The notes: a model not told the origin generated them from the sequence alone. DNA of 64,000 nt from Bog-473 sp963824195 (GCA_963824195.1 CAWGOJ010000008.1:186001-250000); one strand, 5' to 3'. Positions 11,552 through 20,335 are shown, numbered from the stretch's first letter. Translations and numbers: made by a program.

Positions 11552-12001
11552 TCAGTTGGCGCTGGACGCTGCGACCACCTCGAGGATCCGGGCCAGCTCC
11601 TCGAGTTCGGGTCCGGCGAGCGTGGCCAGCCCGGCCGGGAGCCGGCCGAGGATTTCGTTGGCCCGCCGGGCGGCGGCGGTGCCCCGGGCGGTCGTGGCCA
11701 CGAGCTTGACCCGACGATCGGTCGGATGAGGGCGCCGCTCCACGAGCCCCTGGCGCTCCAGCTCGTCGACCACGAGCGTCGCGTAGGGGGCGTCGATCCC
11801 GAGGGCGGCGGCGACCTCCCCCATGGTCATGGGTGACGCGGCGATTCGGCGCAGGGCCCGGACCCGTCCGAAGCTCAGACCAAGGGCATCGCTCACCTCG
11901 CGGCGGCGCTCGTTGTCGAGCACCAGGTCGGACATGATCGACCAGGCCCGTGACGCGGCGTCACCCTCCGGCGTCACCCTCCGCCGGCCGGCCGCCGTCA
12001 C
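11552..12001 (-). CDS. MarR-family transcriptional regulator
   Basis: A 149-residue winged helix-turn-helix protein. The recognition part reads MTMGEVAAALGIDAPYATLV followed by the wing motif PHPTDRRVKLV, with the D-R-R signature of MarR proteins. The GTG start at 12001 overlaps the stop of the MFS exporter by four bases, so the start was set there and the longer upstream open frame ignored. It is encoded downstream of the exporter it presumably represses; the operator at 13459-13482 is the likely target. Ligand is unknown, probably a phenolic or other toxic compound exported by the pump. Confidence 0.9.
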   Translation of the reverse strand: MTAAGRRRVTPEGDAASRAWSIMSDLVLDNERRREVSDALGLSFGRVRALRRIAASPMTMGEVAAALGIDAPYATLVVDELERQGLVERRPHPTDRRVKLVATTARGTAAARRANEILGRLPAGLATLAGPELEELARILEVVAASSAN

Positions 12002-13458
12002 TGACCCTGCCCCTCGAGGAATTCGGGGTTGAGCTCCCGTGCGGTGCGGTCGGCCGTCCGGTGGGCCCAGCCTGTCGTGACCACCTGTCCGAGCACGAGG
12101 ACGACGACACCGCATCCGGCCAGGACCAACCAGCCGGCATGGGTCGACACGGCGACGTGAATACCGGCCGAATGAGCGAGGGCGGAAGCGAGCAGCGAGC
12201 CCACCACCGCCACGCCGAGGGTCGACCCGACCTGGCGGGAGGTGGAGGCGATGGCGGAGGCGACACCGGCCTGAGCCCGGGGCATGCCGGAGACGGCTGC
12301 GTTGGTGATGGGCGCGTTGACGAACCCGAAACCGATCCCGAACACGACGTAGGCGGCGAACAGCCACGCGAATGACGTGGTGGCTCCGATCTGGCTGAGC
12401 ATGATGCAGCTCACCGTAAGAGCGGCGCCAGCGGTCAGCAAGGGGATTCGGGACCCTCGGGTACCGACGATCCGCCCCGAGATCGGTGGAAGCACCATGG
12501 TCATGACCGCCATGGGCAGGGTGCACAGGCCGGCTTTCAGTGGTGAGAGCCCCCGCACATCCTGGAGGTACAGCGTGTTGAGGAAGAGAAAGCCACCGAG
12601 CGTGGCAAAGGCCGCCACGGCGATGATCGCAGCGCCGGAGAACGGCACCGATCTGAAGAATCGGAGGTCGATGAGCGGCTCGTCACACCGCCCCTCCCAC
12701 GAGATCAGCCCGATGAGGGACACCAGGGAGACGGCAAACGCAGTCACGATCATCGGGGAGCCCCACCCCCGGTCCGGTGCCTCGATGATGCCGTAGGTCA
12801 GCGACGCCAAGAGCACGATGACCAGCGCCTGCCCGACGCCGTCGACCCGGCGAGCCGTCGGTGCCCGTGACTCGGGAATGAAGCGGAGGGTGAGCACGAC
12901 AGCGGCCAACCCGACCGGGAGGTTGATCCAGAAGATGGAGCGCCACCCCACCGAGCTGACCAGCACGCCGCCGACCACCGGGCCGAGCGCCATGCTCACC
13001 CCGACCACTGCCGCCCACACGCCCACCGCCTGAGCTCGTTCCCTCGGGTTCGTGAAGGTGTTGGTGATGATCGACATCGCCACGGGGTTGAGCATCGATC
13101 CCCCGATGGCCTGGACCATGCGGAAGACCACCAGCATTGTCTGGTCGGGTGCCAGACTGCACAAGAGAGAGCCGGCGGAGAAGACCACCAGTCCCGCCAC
13201 GAAGGTCCGCTTGCGCCCAAAACGGTCCGCTGTCGACCCCGAGAGCATGAGCAGACTGGCGAGCACCAGCGTGTAGGCGTCCACCGTCCACTGGAGGCCG
13301 GACACCGAGGAGCCGAAGTCGCGCCCGATGGAGGGCAGCGCCACGTTCACGATCGTCACGTCGAGACCCACGATGAGCAGGCTCATTGAGCAGATGAGCA
13401 GCACCCCGATGCGACGACGCCGACTCAGTTCGATCTGCTGTAGTTGTTGTAGAAACAT
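11998..13458 (-). CDS. MFS drug exporter, DHA2 (14-TM, EmrB/QacA) type
   Basis: A 486-residue integral membrane protein with about 14 hydrophobic segments, the DHA2 length. Motif C (VGLDVTIVNVALPSIGRDF) and motif A (DRFGRKRTFVAG) are clear, and AIGGSMLNPVAM follows motif B. This is a proton-driven multidrug exporter. It forms an operon with the MarR gene. The ATG at 13458 is only about six bases from the expected transcription start, so the mRNA is essentially leaderless and no Shine-Dalgarno is present. Confidence 0.92.
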   Translation of the reverse strand: MFLQQLQQIELSRRRRIGVLLICSMSLLIVGLDVTIVNVALPSIGRDFGSSVSGLQWTVDAYTLVLASLLMLSGSTADRFGRKRTFVAGLVVFSAGSLLCSLAPDQTMLVVFRMVQAIGGSMLNPVAMSIITNTFTNPRERAQAVGVWAAVVGVSMALGPVVGGVLVSSVGWRSIFWINLPVGLAAVVLTLRFIPESRAPTARRVDGVGQALVIVLLASLTYGIIEAPDRGWGSPMIVTAFAVSLVSLIGLISWEGRCDEPLIDLRFFRSVPFSGAAIIAVAAFATLGGFLFLNTLYLQDVRGLSPLKAGLCTLPMAVMTMVLPPISGRIVGTRGSRIPLLTAGAALTVSCIMLSQIGATTSFAWLFAAYVVFGIGFGFVNAPITNAAVSGMPRAQAGVASAIASTSRQVGSTLGVAVVGSLLASALAHSAGIHVAVSTHAGWLVLAGCGVVVLVLGQVVTTGWAHRTADRTARELNPEFLEGQGQ

Positions 13459-13482
13459 AATAGTGAATGTATTATAACTATT
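13459..13482. promoter_or_regulatory. Candidate MarR operator
   Basis: AATAGT (13459-13464) and ACTATT (13477-13482) form an inverted repeat with a 12-base AT-rich spacer that covers the -10 box and transcription start. A wider pair, GTAGAA (13449-13454) and TTCTAC (13481-13486), overlaps it. Placement is that expected for autorepression by the MarR protein. Confidence 0.6.
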
Positions 13483-13498
13483 CTACGGCGTTCGTCAA
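13471..13498 (-). promoter_or_regulatory. Sigma70-type promoter of the MFS-marR operon
   Basis: On the minus strand TTGACG (13498-13493) and TATAAT (13476-13471) are separated by 16 bases, close to the housekeeping consensus and rare in this GC-rich sequence. Transcription should start around 13464, giving a near-leaderless message for the ATG at 13458. Confidence 0.8.
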
Positions 13499-13665
13499 CC
13501 GCGGACCAAGGCCGCCCTTTGAGGAACGGTGGTCCTGTCGTCGGCCGGTGATGAGCACGCTGGAGTTCTCGTGAAGCTCGTACAATCGCCTGTGTGCAAG
13601 GGTCTGCGGCCGGGAGTGCATCCGTGTGCCCACCGGCGTCTTGACCACTCGCGGAGCCTGCGTCA

Positions 13666-14553
13666 GTGCGCTGCGTGCTTGGTGACCACAGCCTGACCCT
13701 CCCCGATGGCCGCACGCTCGGCTATGCCATTTATGGCGACCCCGTCGGCCTGCCGGTGGTCAATTGCCACGGCGGACTGGTGAGCGCCCACGATGTGAGC
13801 CCTGCCGACCAGATGGCCCGAGCCCTGGGTCTGTGTGTCATCTCGCCTGACCGACCCGGCATACACCGCACGGACCGATTACCCGGTCATGGCTTGCTGC
13901 CCTGGGTTCGAGCGGATCTCCTGCCGCTCCTCGACCACCTGGAGGTGGGGCCGGTCGGGGTGATGGGCTGGTCCGAGGGTGGGCAGTACGCGCTCGCCAC
14001 AGCATTCGAACTTGCTGAGCGGGTCACTCGTTGCGCCGTGATCGCAGGCTGTCCACCGCTGGATGACCCAACCACCTTCAAGCAGTCCAACCGCCTCGAT
14101 TACGTCCTGGCCATTCTTGCTCAAAGGGCTCCGATCGCGCTGCGCTTCATGGCCGGCAGCATTCGACTGCTCTCAAGGTACGGTCCACGAGCGCTCCTGC
14201 GGGCCTCATTACACGGCCAGGTCCAGGCCGAAGCCGAGGCGGTCAGTGAACTGGGTGGCTGGCTCCCCACCATCCTGGGTGAGGGGGCGGCAAATGGCCG
14301 CGGGGTCGTGGACGAGTATCTGGCCGTCGTAGCTCCATGGGGATTCGATCCCGAAGATCTGTCGACGCCGGTCAACATCTATCAAGGTACCGCTGACACG
14401 CTGGTGCCTGAAGCTTGGGGTCGGGTGCTCGCCGATCGGATATCTGATGCGTCCCTCACTCTCTACCCCGGCGAGGGGCACTTCATCGCTCTGACTCGAC
14501 GAGAAGAAGTCCTGCGATGGCTGGCCCACATCCATCCCGCCACGGGGAGCTGA
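13666..14553 (+). CDS. Alpha/beta hydrolase
   Basis: A 295-residue alpha/beta-hydrolase. The oxyanion strand is NCHGGLVSAHD, the nucleophile elbow GWSEGG (Ser in G-x-S-x-G), the acid strand QGTADTLVP (Asp) and the base GEGHF (His), so the triad is complete. A helical cap of about 80 residues lies between the elbow and the acid. There is no signal peptide. GTG at 13666 is used; a second GTG three codons later is possible. It is divergent from the MFS/marR operon with 200 bases between. Substrate cannot be inferred. Confidence 0.85.
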   Translation: MRCVLGDHSLTLPDGRTLGYAIYGDPVGLPVVNCHGGLVSAHDVSPADQMARALGLCVISPDRPGIHRTDRLPGHGLLPWVRADLLPLLDHLEVGPVGVMGWSEGGQYALATAFELAERVTRCAVIAGCPPLDDPTTFKQSNRLDYVLAILAQRAPIALRFMAGSIRLLSRYGPRALLRASLHGQVQAEAEAVSELGGWLPTILGEGAANGRGVVDEYLAVVAPWGFDPEDLSTPVNIYQGTADTLVPEAWGRVLADRISDASLTLYPGEGHFIALTRREEVLRWLAHIHPATGS

Positions 14554-14646
14554 GGATCTCATAGCTTCGGCCCTGTCAACCGTGCTCCATCCGATACGTT
14601 GGCTGGACGCCCCCCATGTCTTGGGCAGCCCACTTCTCTCAGTATC

Positions 14647-14787
14647 GTGAGTGAAGTGTTCGAACGCTTCACTGATCGGGCCCGGTCTGTACTCACTTTG
14701 GCGCAGGAAGAGGCGCGCCTCATGAACCACGGCTTCATCGGCACCGAGCACATACTGCTCGGCCTCATTCGCGAGGATGAGGGGTGA
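14647..14787 (+). CDS. Clp N-terminal-domain protein, first fragment (frame break at end)
   Basis: From the GTG at 14647 the product begins VSEVFERFTDRARSVLTLAQ and includes HGFIGTEHILLGL, the first half of a Clp N (ClpC-type) adaptor-binding repeat. It stops after 46 residues at a TGA following GAGGGG. The next frame continues the same domain without a gap in family sequence, so the two pieces are probably one gene broken by a one-base loss in the G run at 14781-14784. The four-base GTGA overlap would also permit coupled translation of two polypeptides. A 46-residue half-repeat alone is unlikely to fold. Confidence 0.6.
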   Translation: MSEVFERFTDRARSVLTLAQEEARLMNHGFIGTEHILLGLIREDEG

Positions 14788-15320
14788 GCGGAACGGCCCT
14801 CAAGAACCTCGGGGTGTCGTACGGCGCAGCGCGAGACAAGGTCGAGGAGGTCATCGGGCTGTCCGGTGCGATGTCCAGCGGTTCTCCTCCGTTCACGCCG
14901 CGAGCCAAGAAGGTCCTCGAGTTCGCCCTGCGAGAAGCGCTGCAGCTGGGAGACGGCTACATCGGCACGGAGCACATACTCCTTGGCATCGTGCGCGAAG
15001 GAGAGGGTGTCGCCACGACCGTCCTGAACACCTTGGGGGCCAACCCGACGCGAGTACGCCATGAAGTGATCGAGCTGATGGCAGGTGCCTCAGGGGAGGC
15101 GCCCAACGCTCGTAAGGGTGACGTTGCCATCACGGGCCGATCGTCTGCTTCCTCGGGACCCTGCTGTCCACACTGTCGTTCCAGCGTCACCGACGAGGCT
15201 CGATTCCGCACCATCTCGGTGCCAGCTGACGTCGACGATGCAGAGAGGGAACCGGTGACGATCGATGTCGTCTACTGCGGGCAGTGCGGAGGCACTCTGC
15301 GCATGTTCAAGTCCGACTGA
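14784..15320 (+). CDS. Clp N-terminal-domain protein, main part, with C-terminal CxxC zinc-ribbon-like tail
   Basis: A 178-residue continuation of the preceding fragment. It holds the end of the first Clp N repeat (NLGVSYGAARDKVEEVIG) and a full second repeat (FTPRAKKVLEFALREALQLG, GYIGTEHILLGIVREGEGVA). There is no AAA+ ATPase part, so this is a stand-alone Clp N protein rather than ClpC. The C-terminus adds two Cys pairs (CCPHC and YCGQC) that look like a zinc ribbon. Stand-alone Clp N proteins may act in substrate or arginine-phosphate recognition or modulate ClpC. The role here is unknown. Confidence 0.75.
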   Translation: MSGTALKNLGVSYGAARDKVEEVIGLSGAMSSGSPPFTPRAKKVLEFALREALQLGDGYIGTEHILLGIVREGEGVATTVLNTLGANPTRVRHEVIELMAGASGEAPNARKGDVAITGRSSASSGPCCPHCRSSVTDEARFRTISVPADVDDAEREPVTIDVVYCGQCGGTLRMFKSD

Positions 15321-15386
15321 CGACGAGCGTCTGATCCTGGTTCTGCGCTCCGCGTCGATGCGAGAACCTGAGCACCCGGTCAGGCG

Positions 15387-15665
15387 TTAGTGGACCGAGG
15401 AGAGGATTACCGCAAGCATCGCTCCAACGAAGACGGACAGGATGAACCAGATAGCCCGTTTGCGCCAATGGGTCCCTTCCGCCGTTTGCGTCGGCATCAC
15501 TTCGCGCCGCGCGGTGCCTGCCGCGCTGAAGGGACCGGCCTCGAGTCCCGATCCTTGGCTCGGCCACATGACCGGATGCTCGCCGGCGTCGCCGGAACTC
15601 GGGTGTGACGGCTCCGACCCATCGGTCGGCGTGCCACTTGGATCGTGTGGTCCTTCCGAAGTCAC
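15387..15665 (-). CDS. Small C-tail-anchored hypothetical membrane protein
   Basis: A 92-residue frame with a polar, Pro/Ser/Gly-rich N-terminal 65 residues and one C-terminal hydrophobic segment (AIWFILSVFVGAMLAVILSSV) preceded by WRKR, so the N-terminus should face the cytoplasm. No family is recognised. It starts with GTG and has only a weak ribosome site. The clear tail anchor is the main reason to keep it; it could be spurious. Confidence 0.4.
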   Translation of the reverse strand: MTSEGPHDPSGTPTDGSEPSHPSSGDAGEHPVMWPSQGSGLEAGPFSAAGTARREVMPTQTAEGTHWRKRAIWFILSVFVGAMLAVILSSVH

Positions 15666-15733
15666 CTGTCAGTGTCCCCCAGGTTGTCTCCCGCTCCGCC
15701 GCACCGGGTCGGCCACCCGGCACGATAGATCCC

Positions 15734-16192
15734 TCAGTCAGCTTTCAGCCGAGCAATGAGCTCGATCTCGACGGCGATATCGAAGGGCAGCTCGGCCAGG
15801 CCGACGGCGCTGCGAGTATGGCGGCCGGCTTCGCCGAACACCTCGATGAGCAGGTCCGAGCATCCGTCGATGACGGCCGGCGTCTGATTGAACCCCGGCG
15901 CAACATTCACCATGCCGAACACCTTGACGATCCGCTCGACGCGGTCGAGATCGCCCAACTCCTCCTGGAGGGTCGCCAAGATCGACATCGCAGCAAGGCG
16001 GGCCGCCGCACGTCCAGCCTCGAGGGAGAGATCTCCACCGACCTTTCCGCGAATGATGTGGTCCCCATCGATCGGCCCGTGCCCACCCACGTAGACAAGT
16101 TGATCGTCGACGACGGAGGCGAGATAGTTCCCGGCGGGTGGAAACGCTCGCGGGAGCACGATCCCGAGTTCCTTCAGTCGTTCTGATATCAC
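15734..16192 (-). CDS. RidA-family (YjgF/YER057c/UK114) protein
   Basis: A 152-residue protein of the RidA superfamily, in the longer chorismate-mutase-like subgroup. The N-terminus ERLKELGIVLPRAFPPAGNY, the central YVGGHGPIDGD and the C-terminal RSAVGLAELPFDIAVEIEL segments match that subgroup. RidA proteins are trimeric and hydrolyse reactive enamine/imine intermediates of PLP enzymes, but this subgroup lacks the canonical arginine context (here HTRSAVG retains an Arg), so the activity is uncertain. It stands alone, with the cNMP-binding gene 110 bases upstream on the same strand. Confidence 0.82.
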   Translation of the reverse strand: MISERLKELGIVLPRAFPPAGNYLASVVDDQLVYVGGHGPIDGDHIIRGKVGGDLSLEAGRAAARLAAMSILATLQEELGDLDRVERIVKVFGMVNVAPGFNQTPAVIDGCSDLLIEVFGEAGRHTRSAVGLAELPFDIAVEIELIARLKAD

Positions 16193-16303
16193 GACCGGAT
16201 CCTAAAGCCGTGCCCTCGCCGCCGGATGCCACAATGGCGACGAACGGCTGCCGGCCTGCCAGACGTCAGGGGTGACGAGCCGCAACGGCAGCTCCAAACA
16301 GCC

Positions 16304-16747
16304 TCAGGCGGCAGTCAGCGTCGGCTCAGCGGCAGTCCGCTCAGCGGCAGTCCGCTGCACCTTCGCGGCGACCGAAGGGGCGATTTCGATGATGTGGCGA
16401 AACTCCCTTGGCGAGCCGACGTAGATCACCGCGTCGGTCACCGTCGTCACGGTGGCGTTGCGTCGGCCCCGGCCATCGGCCTCCAGCAGAGCCATTTCGC
16501 CGACCAGGCCGCCACGACCGATCTTGGCGATCGTGCGGCCACCTTGGCGCACTTCCGCCTCACCCTCGGAAATGATCATGAACTCGTCGCCACGCTCGCC
16601 CTCGCGCACCAGGACCTTGCCCGCCGGAACGGTCAGCATCGTGAGCTGCCGGGCGACGTCAGCCAACTCGGAGCGGCTGGTGTCTGAGAAGAGATCCAGT
16701 TCCCGCAGATCGTCTTTGGTCAAACGCATTGCAATCTTCTTTCCCAT
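16304..16747 (-). CDS. Cyclic nucleotide-binding domain protein
   Basis: A 147-residue protein made almost wholly of one cNMP-binding beta-roll: VPAGKVLVREGERGDEFMII, then GEAEVRQGG and the phosphate-binding cassette GEMALLEADGRGRRNA with its Glu and Arg. There is no DNA-binding domain, so it is not a CRP regulator; stand-alone domains of this type may be sensors or regulatory subunits. The extreme C-terminus has a duplicated RTAAE unit, encoded by a 15-base tandem repeat. ATG at 16747. Confidence 0.85.
   Translation of the reverse strand: MGKKIAMRLTKDDLRELDLFSDTSRSELADVARQLTMLTVPAGKVLVREGERGDEFMIISEGEAEVRQGGRTIAKIGRGGLVGEMALLEADGRGRRNATVTTVTDAVIYVGSPREFRHIIEIAPSVAAKVQRTAAERTAAEPTLTAA
16324..16353. 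repeat. 15-bp tandem duplication inside the cNMP-binding gene
   Basis: GCTCAGCGGCAGTCC occurs twice back to back (16324-16338 and 16339-16353), lengthening the C-terminal tail in frame by five residues. Confidence 0.8.
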
Positions 16748-16920
16748 GTCTGATGGACACAGTGGGCCTCTCGGTACCTATCTGTCAACAAGCTAGAACA
16801 GATACTTTGCATCCTTTATTCCGATGAATAGGGCCCTGTGTGGGACCGAGGCACGGCCGGGCACGGCTCCGGAGCAAGCTCAGGCCGCCGCGCCCGACGG
16901 CCGATGAGGCGCTCGGGGCT

Positions 16921-17751
16921 TCAGCCGGCGACCCGGGCGTGGGCGAACTCGGACCACACGGCGACCCACTCCGGCCACACGGGCGGCGGGTAGTCATGAC
17001 CCATACCGTCGATCTCGACATAGCGGGCGCCGGGGATCAGCTCGGCCGTGCGCCGCCCACCGCTCGGGTCGATGAGGGTGTCCCGGCTGCCGTGGATCAC
17101 CAGCACCGGCAGGTCGACCCGGGTCAGCTGTTCGGAACGGGAGCCATCGCGCATGACCGCCCTCATCTGCCGGCCGATTCCTGCCGGACAGAAGCAGCGG
17201 TCGTAGGCGGCCGCCGCCCGGGCCTGGATGGCGTCCTCGTCGAGCCACTCCGGCTTCGATCCGTACACCCGCAACGCAGCAACCTGGTTGTCGATGTAGG
17301 CCGACCGCGATTCTGCCGGAGGGGCCATCAGAAAGGCGAGGGCCGCCTCGGAGCTGTCGCCGTAACCCGGTTCACCGGGGCGCGACATCACTGACGTCAC
17401 GGAGTGGAGGCGGTCGGCGTGATCGATGGCGAGCCGCTGGACGATCATTCCTCCCATTGAGCAGCCCATCACGTGCGCCTTGTCCACACCCACCGCATTG
17501 AGCACCGCGATGGCGTCATCGGCCATGTCGACCAGCGAGTAGTCCACTCCGTCGAGCTTCGTCGAGAGCCCGACATCGCGGTTGTCGAACCTGACGACTT
17601 GGAAACCCCTTTCGCAGAAGAGGCGGCACCACTCCTCTGCGTAGTTGATGCACTGCGACCCGAGCCCGTTGACCAGGAGAAGGGTCGGTGACCTCGGATC
17701 GCCGAACGTCTCGTAGTAGATCTCGACCTGGCCGTTGTTCGTCGTGCTCAT
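16921..17751 (-). CDS. Alpha/beta hydrolase
   Basis: A 276-residue cytoplasmic alpha/beta-hydrolase. The start was placed at the ATG at 17751 (MSTTNNGQVEIYYETFGDP), which has a strong GGAGGG ribosome site; the frame is open further upstream but that part is not family-like. Triad: Ser in GCSMGG, Asp in GSRDTLIDP, His in GMGHDYP. The oxyanion strand is LVNGLGSQ. This group includes proline iminopeptidase-like and haloalkane- or lactone-hydrolase-like enzymes. It is followed upstream on the same strand by another hydrolase gene 61 bases away. Confidence 0.87.
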   Translation of the reverse strand: MSTTNNGQVEIYYETFGDPRSPTLLLVNGLGSQCINYAEEWCRLFCERGFQVVRFDNRDVGLSTKLDGVDYSLVDMADDAIAVLNAVGVDKAHVMGCSMGGMIVQRLAIDHADRLHSVTSVMSRPGEPGYGDSSEAALAFLMAPPAESRSAYIDNQVAALRVYGSKPEWLDEDAIQARAAAAYDRCFCPAGIGRQMRAVMRDGSRSEQLTRVDLPVLVIHGSRDTLIDPSGGRRTAELIPGARYVEIDGMGHDYPPPVWPEWVAVWSEFAHARVAG

Positions 17752-17812
17752 GTGCCCTCCCTGCCTGATGGTAACGGGGGTCCTGCGTGCGGTGCTGAGG
17801 CGCAACGCGCCA

Positions 17813-19237
17813 CTAGGAGGGCAGCAGTACCTGCTCTGCACGCGCGAGCAGGCCGTCACGGTCAGCGCTCAGGATGAATCCCCCGGCGATCGCCTTGTTC
17901 AGACTGGCGTTGTACAGCGCCAGGTAGTGGCTCTTGGTCCGATACAGATCGATGAGGGTCGCGGGAGAGAAGGGGGTCGTCTCCCCGAAGAGCGAGCAGA
18001 TCTCGCTCGCCCCGGCCGGGGCGGCCCCGCTGAGCGTCGAGACCGGCACGTCGACCGCCGGCGTCCGCACCCCGCCGATCACGTTGCCGTGGCTGTCGAG
18101 GGCCAGCGAAGCGGGGTGGGTGGCGGACAAGCGAAAGGGAGGAGGGCTGGGCGGTTCCGTGCCATGGACGACCCACCGCTCGAACGCGGTGAAGGCTGCC
18201 TGGACCACCTCGTGCTGGGGCCCGTCGTTGACCGGTGCCGTGCAGCCGAGAACGCCGGCCTCACCTCCGACCTCGTACGCGTCGGCGTGGGCGGTGCCGG
18301 CGACCTCCCAGGTCCGGATCCTGTCGGTGTTCGGTTGTTGGGCGGTGGCGTACCCGAGCGCGATCAGATCGGTCTGGGTCTCGAACATGAAGACGGGCAC
18401 CTCGAGGTCGGTGCGGATCCGCAGGTCGTTGGGTCCTCCCCCCAGCGAACCGTCCAGGCCTCCCCCGAACCCAGCGCGGCTGTGAATGAAGATGCCGCCG
18501 AAGGTGTCCGTCAGCGGCTCCAGGGCATCGGCGAACGTTGTCAGGTAGAAGGCCGACTGCGACTCCCCGACCGCCACGATGTGCTTCGGATGGAGGCTCC
18601 CGAGCGCCCGGTCCGGGTCCCGCAGGGCCTTCCCGATCTGCGCGTAGATGTCCAGCGAGTACTGGTCGCCCGGGACGTGGAGCGATCCGTACCGTGACGG
18701 CTCCATATGGACGAGGCCGCCCGTACTGCCGCCGAGTGTGCCGAAGAGCGGCTTCCCGCCGTCGACGCCCACCGACTGTGCCGCCACTGCGACATAGGCA
18801 TAGCCGTCGCTCATCAGCATCGGGTTGAGGTAGTCCCAATCGGGGGCCGACTCCCCCGCGGTCTCGTTCATCCACTCCACCACCACTGTTCCGTTGAACC
18901 GCGCGGGGTCTGCGGGCCGGCGCACCAGGATCCTCGTCTCATAAGGGGCAGAGGTCGTCGGCGTGATCGCCCATCTTCCGTCGCTGGGCATGGTGACGGC
19001 CCTGAAGGCTGTCGCCGTGCCGGACGCAAAGAACTCCTGTTGGACGTAGCCGTACGACGTGAGATCGAGCGGTCGGGCCGTCAGCGGCTCGATGACCTGG
19101 CCCGCCGTGATGGGGCCGGTCAGCGTCGCCGCCGCCCGGTAGATGGCGTCGTTGGCCGTCCTCGAGTTCGACGCCGACGACGCTCCGTCCGCCGGCCGGC
19201 CCAGGGTGACCGACACGATGGCGATGAGCGCGGACAA
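17813..19237 (-). CDS. Secreted alpha/beta-hydrolase-domain protein (PF20091-like)
   Basis: A 474-residue protein. The N-terminus (ALIAIVSVTLGRPADGASSA) looks like a signal peptide, so export is likely. Landmarks of the large alpha/beta hydrolase domain group are VVVEWMNETAG, YAYVAVAAQSVGVDG and the nucleophile-like AVGESQSA (Ser). A late segment WEVAGTAHADAYEVGG supplies a candidate His. The family is widespread in actinobacteria and proteobacteria but its reaction is not defined. The start is uncertain: a TTG at 19237 directly after GGGGGA is the only nearby candidate. Confidence 0.75.
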   Translation of the reverse strand: MSALIAIVSVTLGRPADGASSASNSRTANDAIYRAAATLTGPITAGQVIEPLTARPLDLTSYGYVQQEFFASGTATAFRAVTMPSDGRWAITPTTSAPYETRILVRRPADPARFNGTVVVEWMNETAGESAPDWDYLNPMLMSDGYAYVAVAAQSVGVDGGKPLFGTLGGSTGGLVHMEPSRYGSLHVPGDQYSLDIYAQIGKALRDPDRALGSLHPKHIVAVGESQSAFYLTTFADALEPLTDTFGGIFIHSRAGFGGGLDGSLGGGPNDLRIRTDLEVPVFMFETQTDLIALGYATAQQPNTDRIRTWEVAGTAHADAYEVGGEAGVLGCTAPVNDGPQHEVVQAAFTAFERWVVHGTEPPSPPPFRLSATHPASLALDSHGNVIGGVRTPAVDVPVSTLSGAAPAGASEICSLFGETTPFSPATLIDLYRTKSHYLALYNASLNKAIAGGFILSADRDGLLARAEQVLLPS

Positions 19238-19303
19238 TCCCCCGAAGCACGGTGCCGATGACCCTATGACCCGACGAAGGTCGTCACACGGGGGCCGGCA
19301 CGG

Positions 19304-20335
19304 TCAGCGCGGTCGCCGGCGCAGACCCTTGTCGGCGATCGCGGCCGGTACCCAGCCGACGTCGGTGTCGTTGAGGTCGATGCCGGGCGGGACGATCTCG
19401 TCGATACGGTCGAGCACGTCCGACCCCAGACGGAGCTCGAGCGCGGGCAGCTGCGACTCAAGGTGCTCCATGGTGCGGGGCCCGATGATGGGTGACGTCA
19501 CGGCGGGGTGCTCCAACACGAAGCCCAGGGCGAGCTGGATCAGGCTGAGCCCGGCATCGTCGGCCACCTTCGTGAGCTCGCCGACCGCCTGGACCTTCTG
19601 CTGGTTCCCGGGCACCTCCATGTCATAGTGGTGCGGCAGCATCGCCGAGCGGCGGCTCGTGTTCACCTTGCCGGGACCGAAGGCGCCGGAGAGCCAGCCG
19701 CCGGCGAGCGGGCTCCACGACAGCACGCCCATGCCGTACTTCTGGCACATCGGCAGCACGTCCTTCTCGATCCCGCGCACGAGGACGGAATACGGCGGTT
19801 GCTCGGTGACGAAGCGCTCCCGGGCGCGGCGCTCGGCCACCCACTGGGCCTCCACGATCTCGTGGGCGGGGAACGTGGAGCTGCCGAAGTAGCGGATCTT
19901 GCCTGCCCGCACCAGGTCGGTCAGCGCACCCAGCGTGTCGTCGATGTCGGTCTCGGGCGACGGGCGGTGGATCTGGTACAGGTCGATGTAGTCGGTCCCG
20001 AGACGGCGCAGGCTGTTGTCGCACTCGGCCATGATCCAGCGCCGCGAGTTGCCCTGTGCGTTGGGATCCTGTCCCATCTGTCCGTGCACCTTGGTCGCGA
20101 GGACGACCTTGTGGCGCTTGGTCTTGGCGAGCGCCTTGCCGACGATCTCCTCGGACTCGCCGAACGAGTAGACGTCGGCGGTGTCGACGAAGTTGATGCC
20201 GGCATCGAGGGCGGCGTGGATGATGCGGATGGACTCGTCGTGGTCCTGGGTGCCCCAGGCCCCGAACATCATTGCCCCCAGGCAGAGCGGGCTGACCTTT
20301 ATGCCGGTGCGGCCGAGTGTGCGGTACTCCATCAT
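19304..20335 (-). CDS. Aldo/keto reductase
   Basis: A 343-residue NADPH-dependent (beta/alpha)8 oxidoreductase. The catalytic tetrad is visible: Asp in FVDTADVYSFGESE with Tyr of the same motif, Lys in LATKVHG and His in LYQIHRP. The phosphate-binding end (SPIIGPRTMEHLESQL) fits AKR families 11-12 (YghZ/tas-like). Two Met codons in tandem give starts at 20335 or 20332 (MEYRTLGRTG). The gene stands between a convergent-side questin-oxidase-like gene and the secreted hydrolase, all on the minus strand, without tight coupling. Confidence 0.92.
   Translation of the reverse strand: MMEYRTLGRTGIKVSPLCLGAMMFGAWGTQDHDESIRIIHAALDAGINFVDTADVYSFGESEEIVGKALAKTKRHKVVLATKVHGQMGQDPNAQGNSRRWIMAECDNSLRRLGTDYIDLYQIHRPSPETDIDDTLGALTDLVRAGKIRYFGSSTFPAHEIVEAQWVAERRARERFVTEQPPYSVLVRGIEKDVLPMCQKYGMGVLSWSPLAGGWLSGAFGPGKVNTSRRSAMLPHHYDMEVPGNQQKVQAVGELTKVADDAGLSLIQLALGFVLEHPAVTSPIIGPRTMEHLESQLPALELRLGSDVLDRIDEIVPPGIDLNDTDVGWVPAAIADKGLRRRPR

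Noticed and set aside
12002..12526. Upstream extension of the MarR frame by 175 codons
   Set aside because: It overlaps the MFS gene on the same strand in another frame and is not MarR-like; the GTGA overlap gives a natural start.
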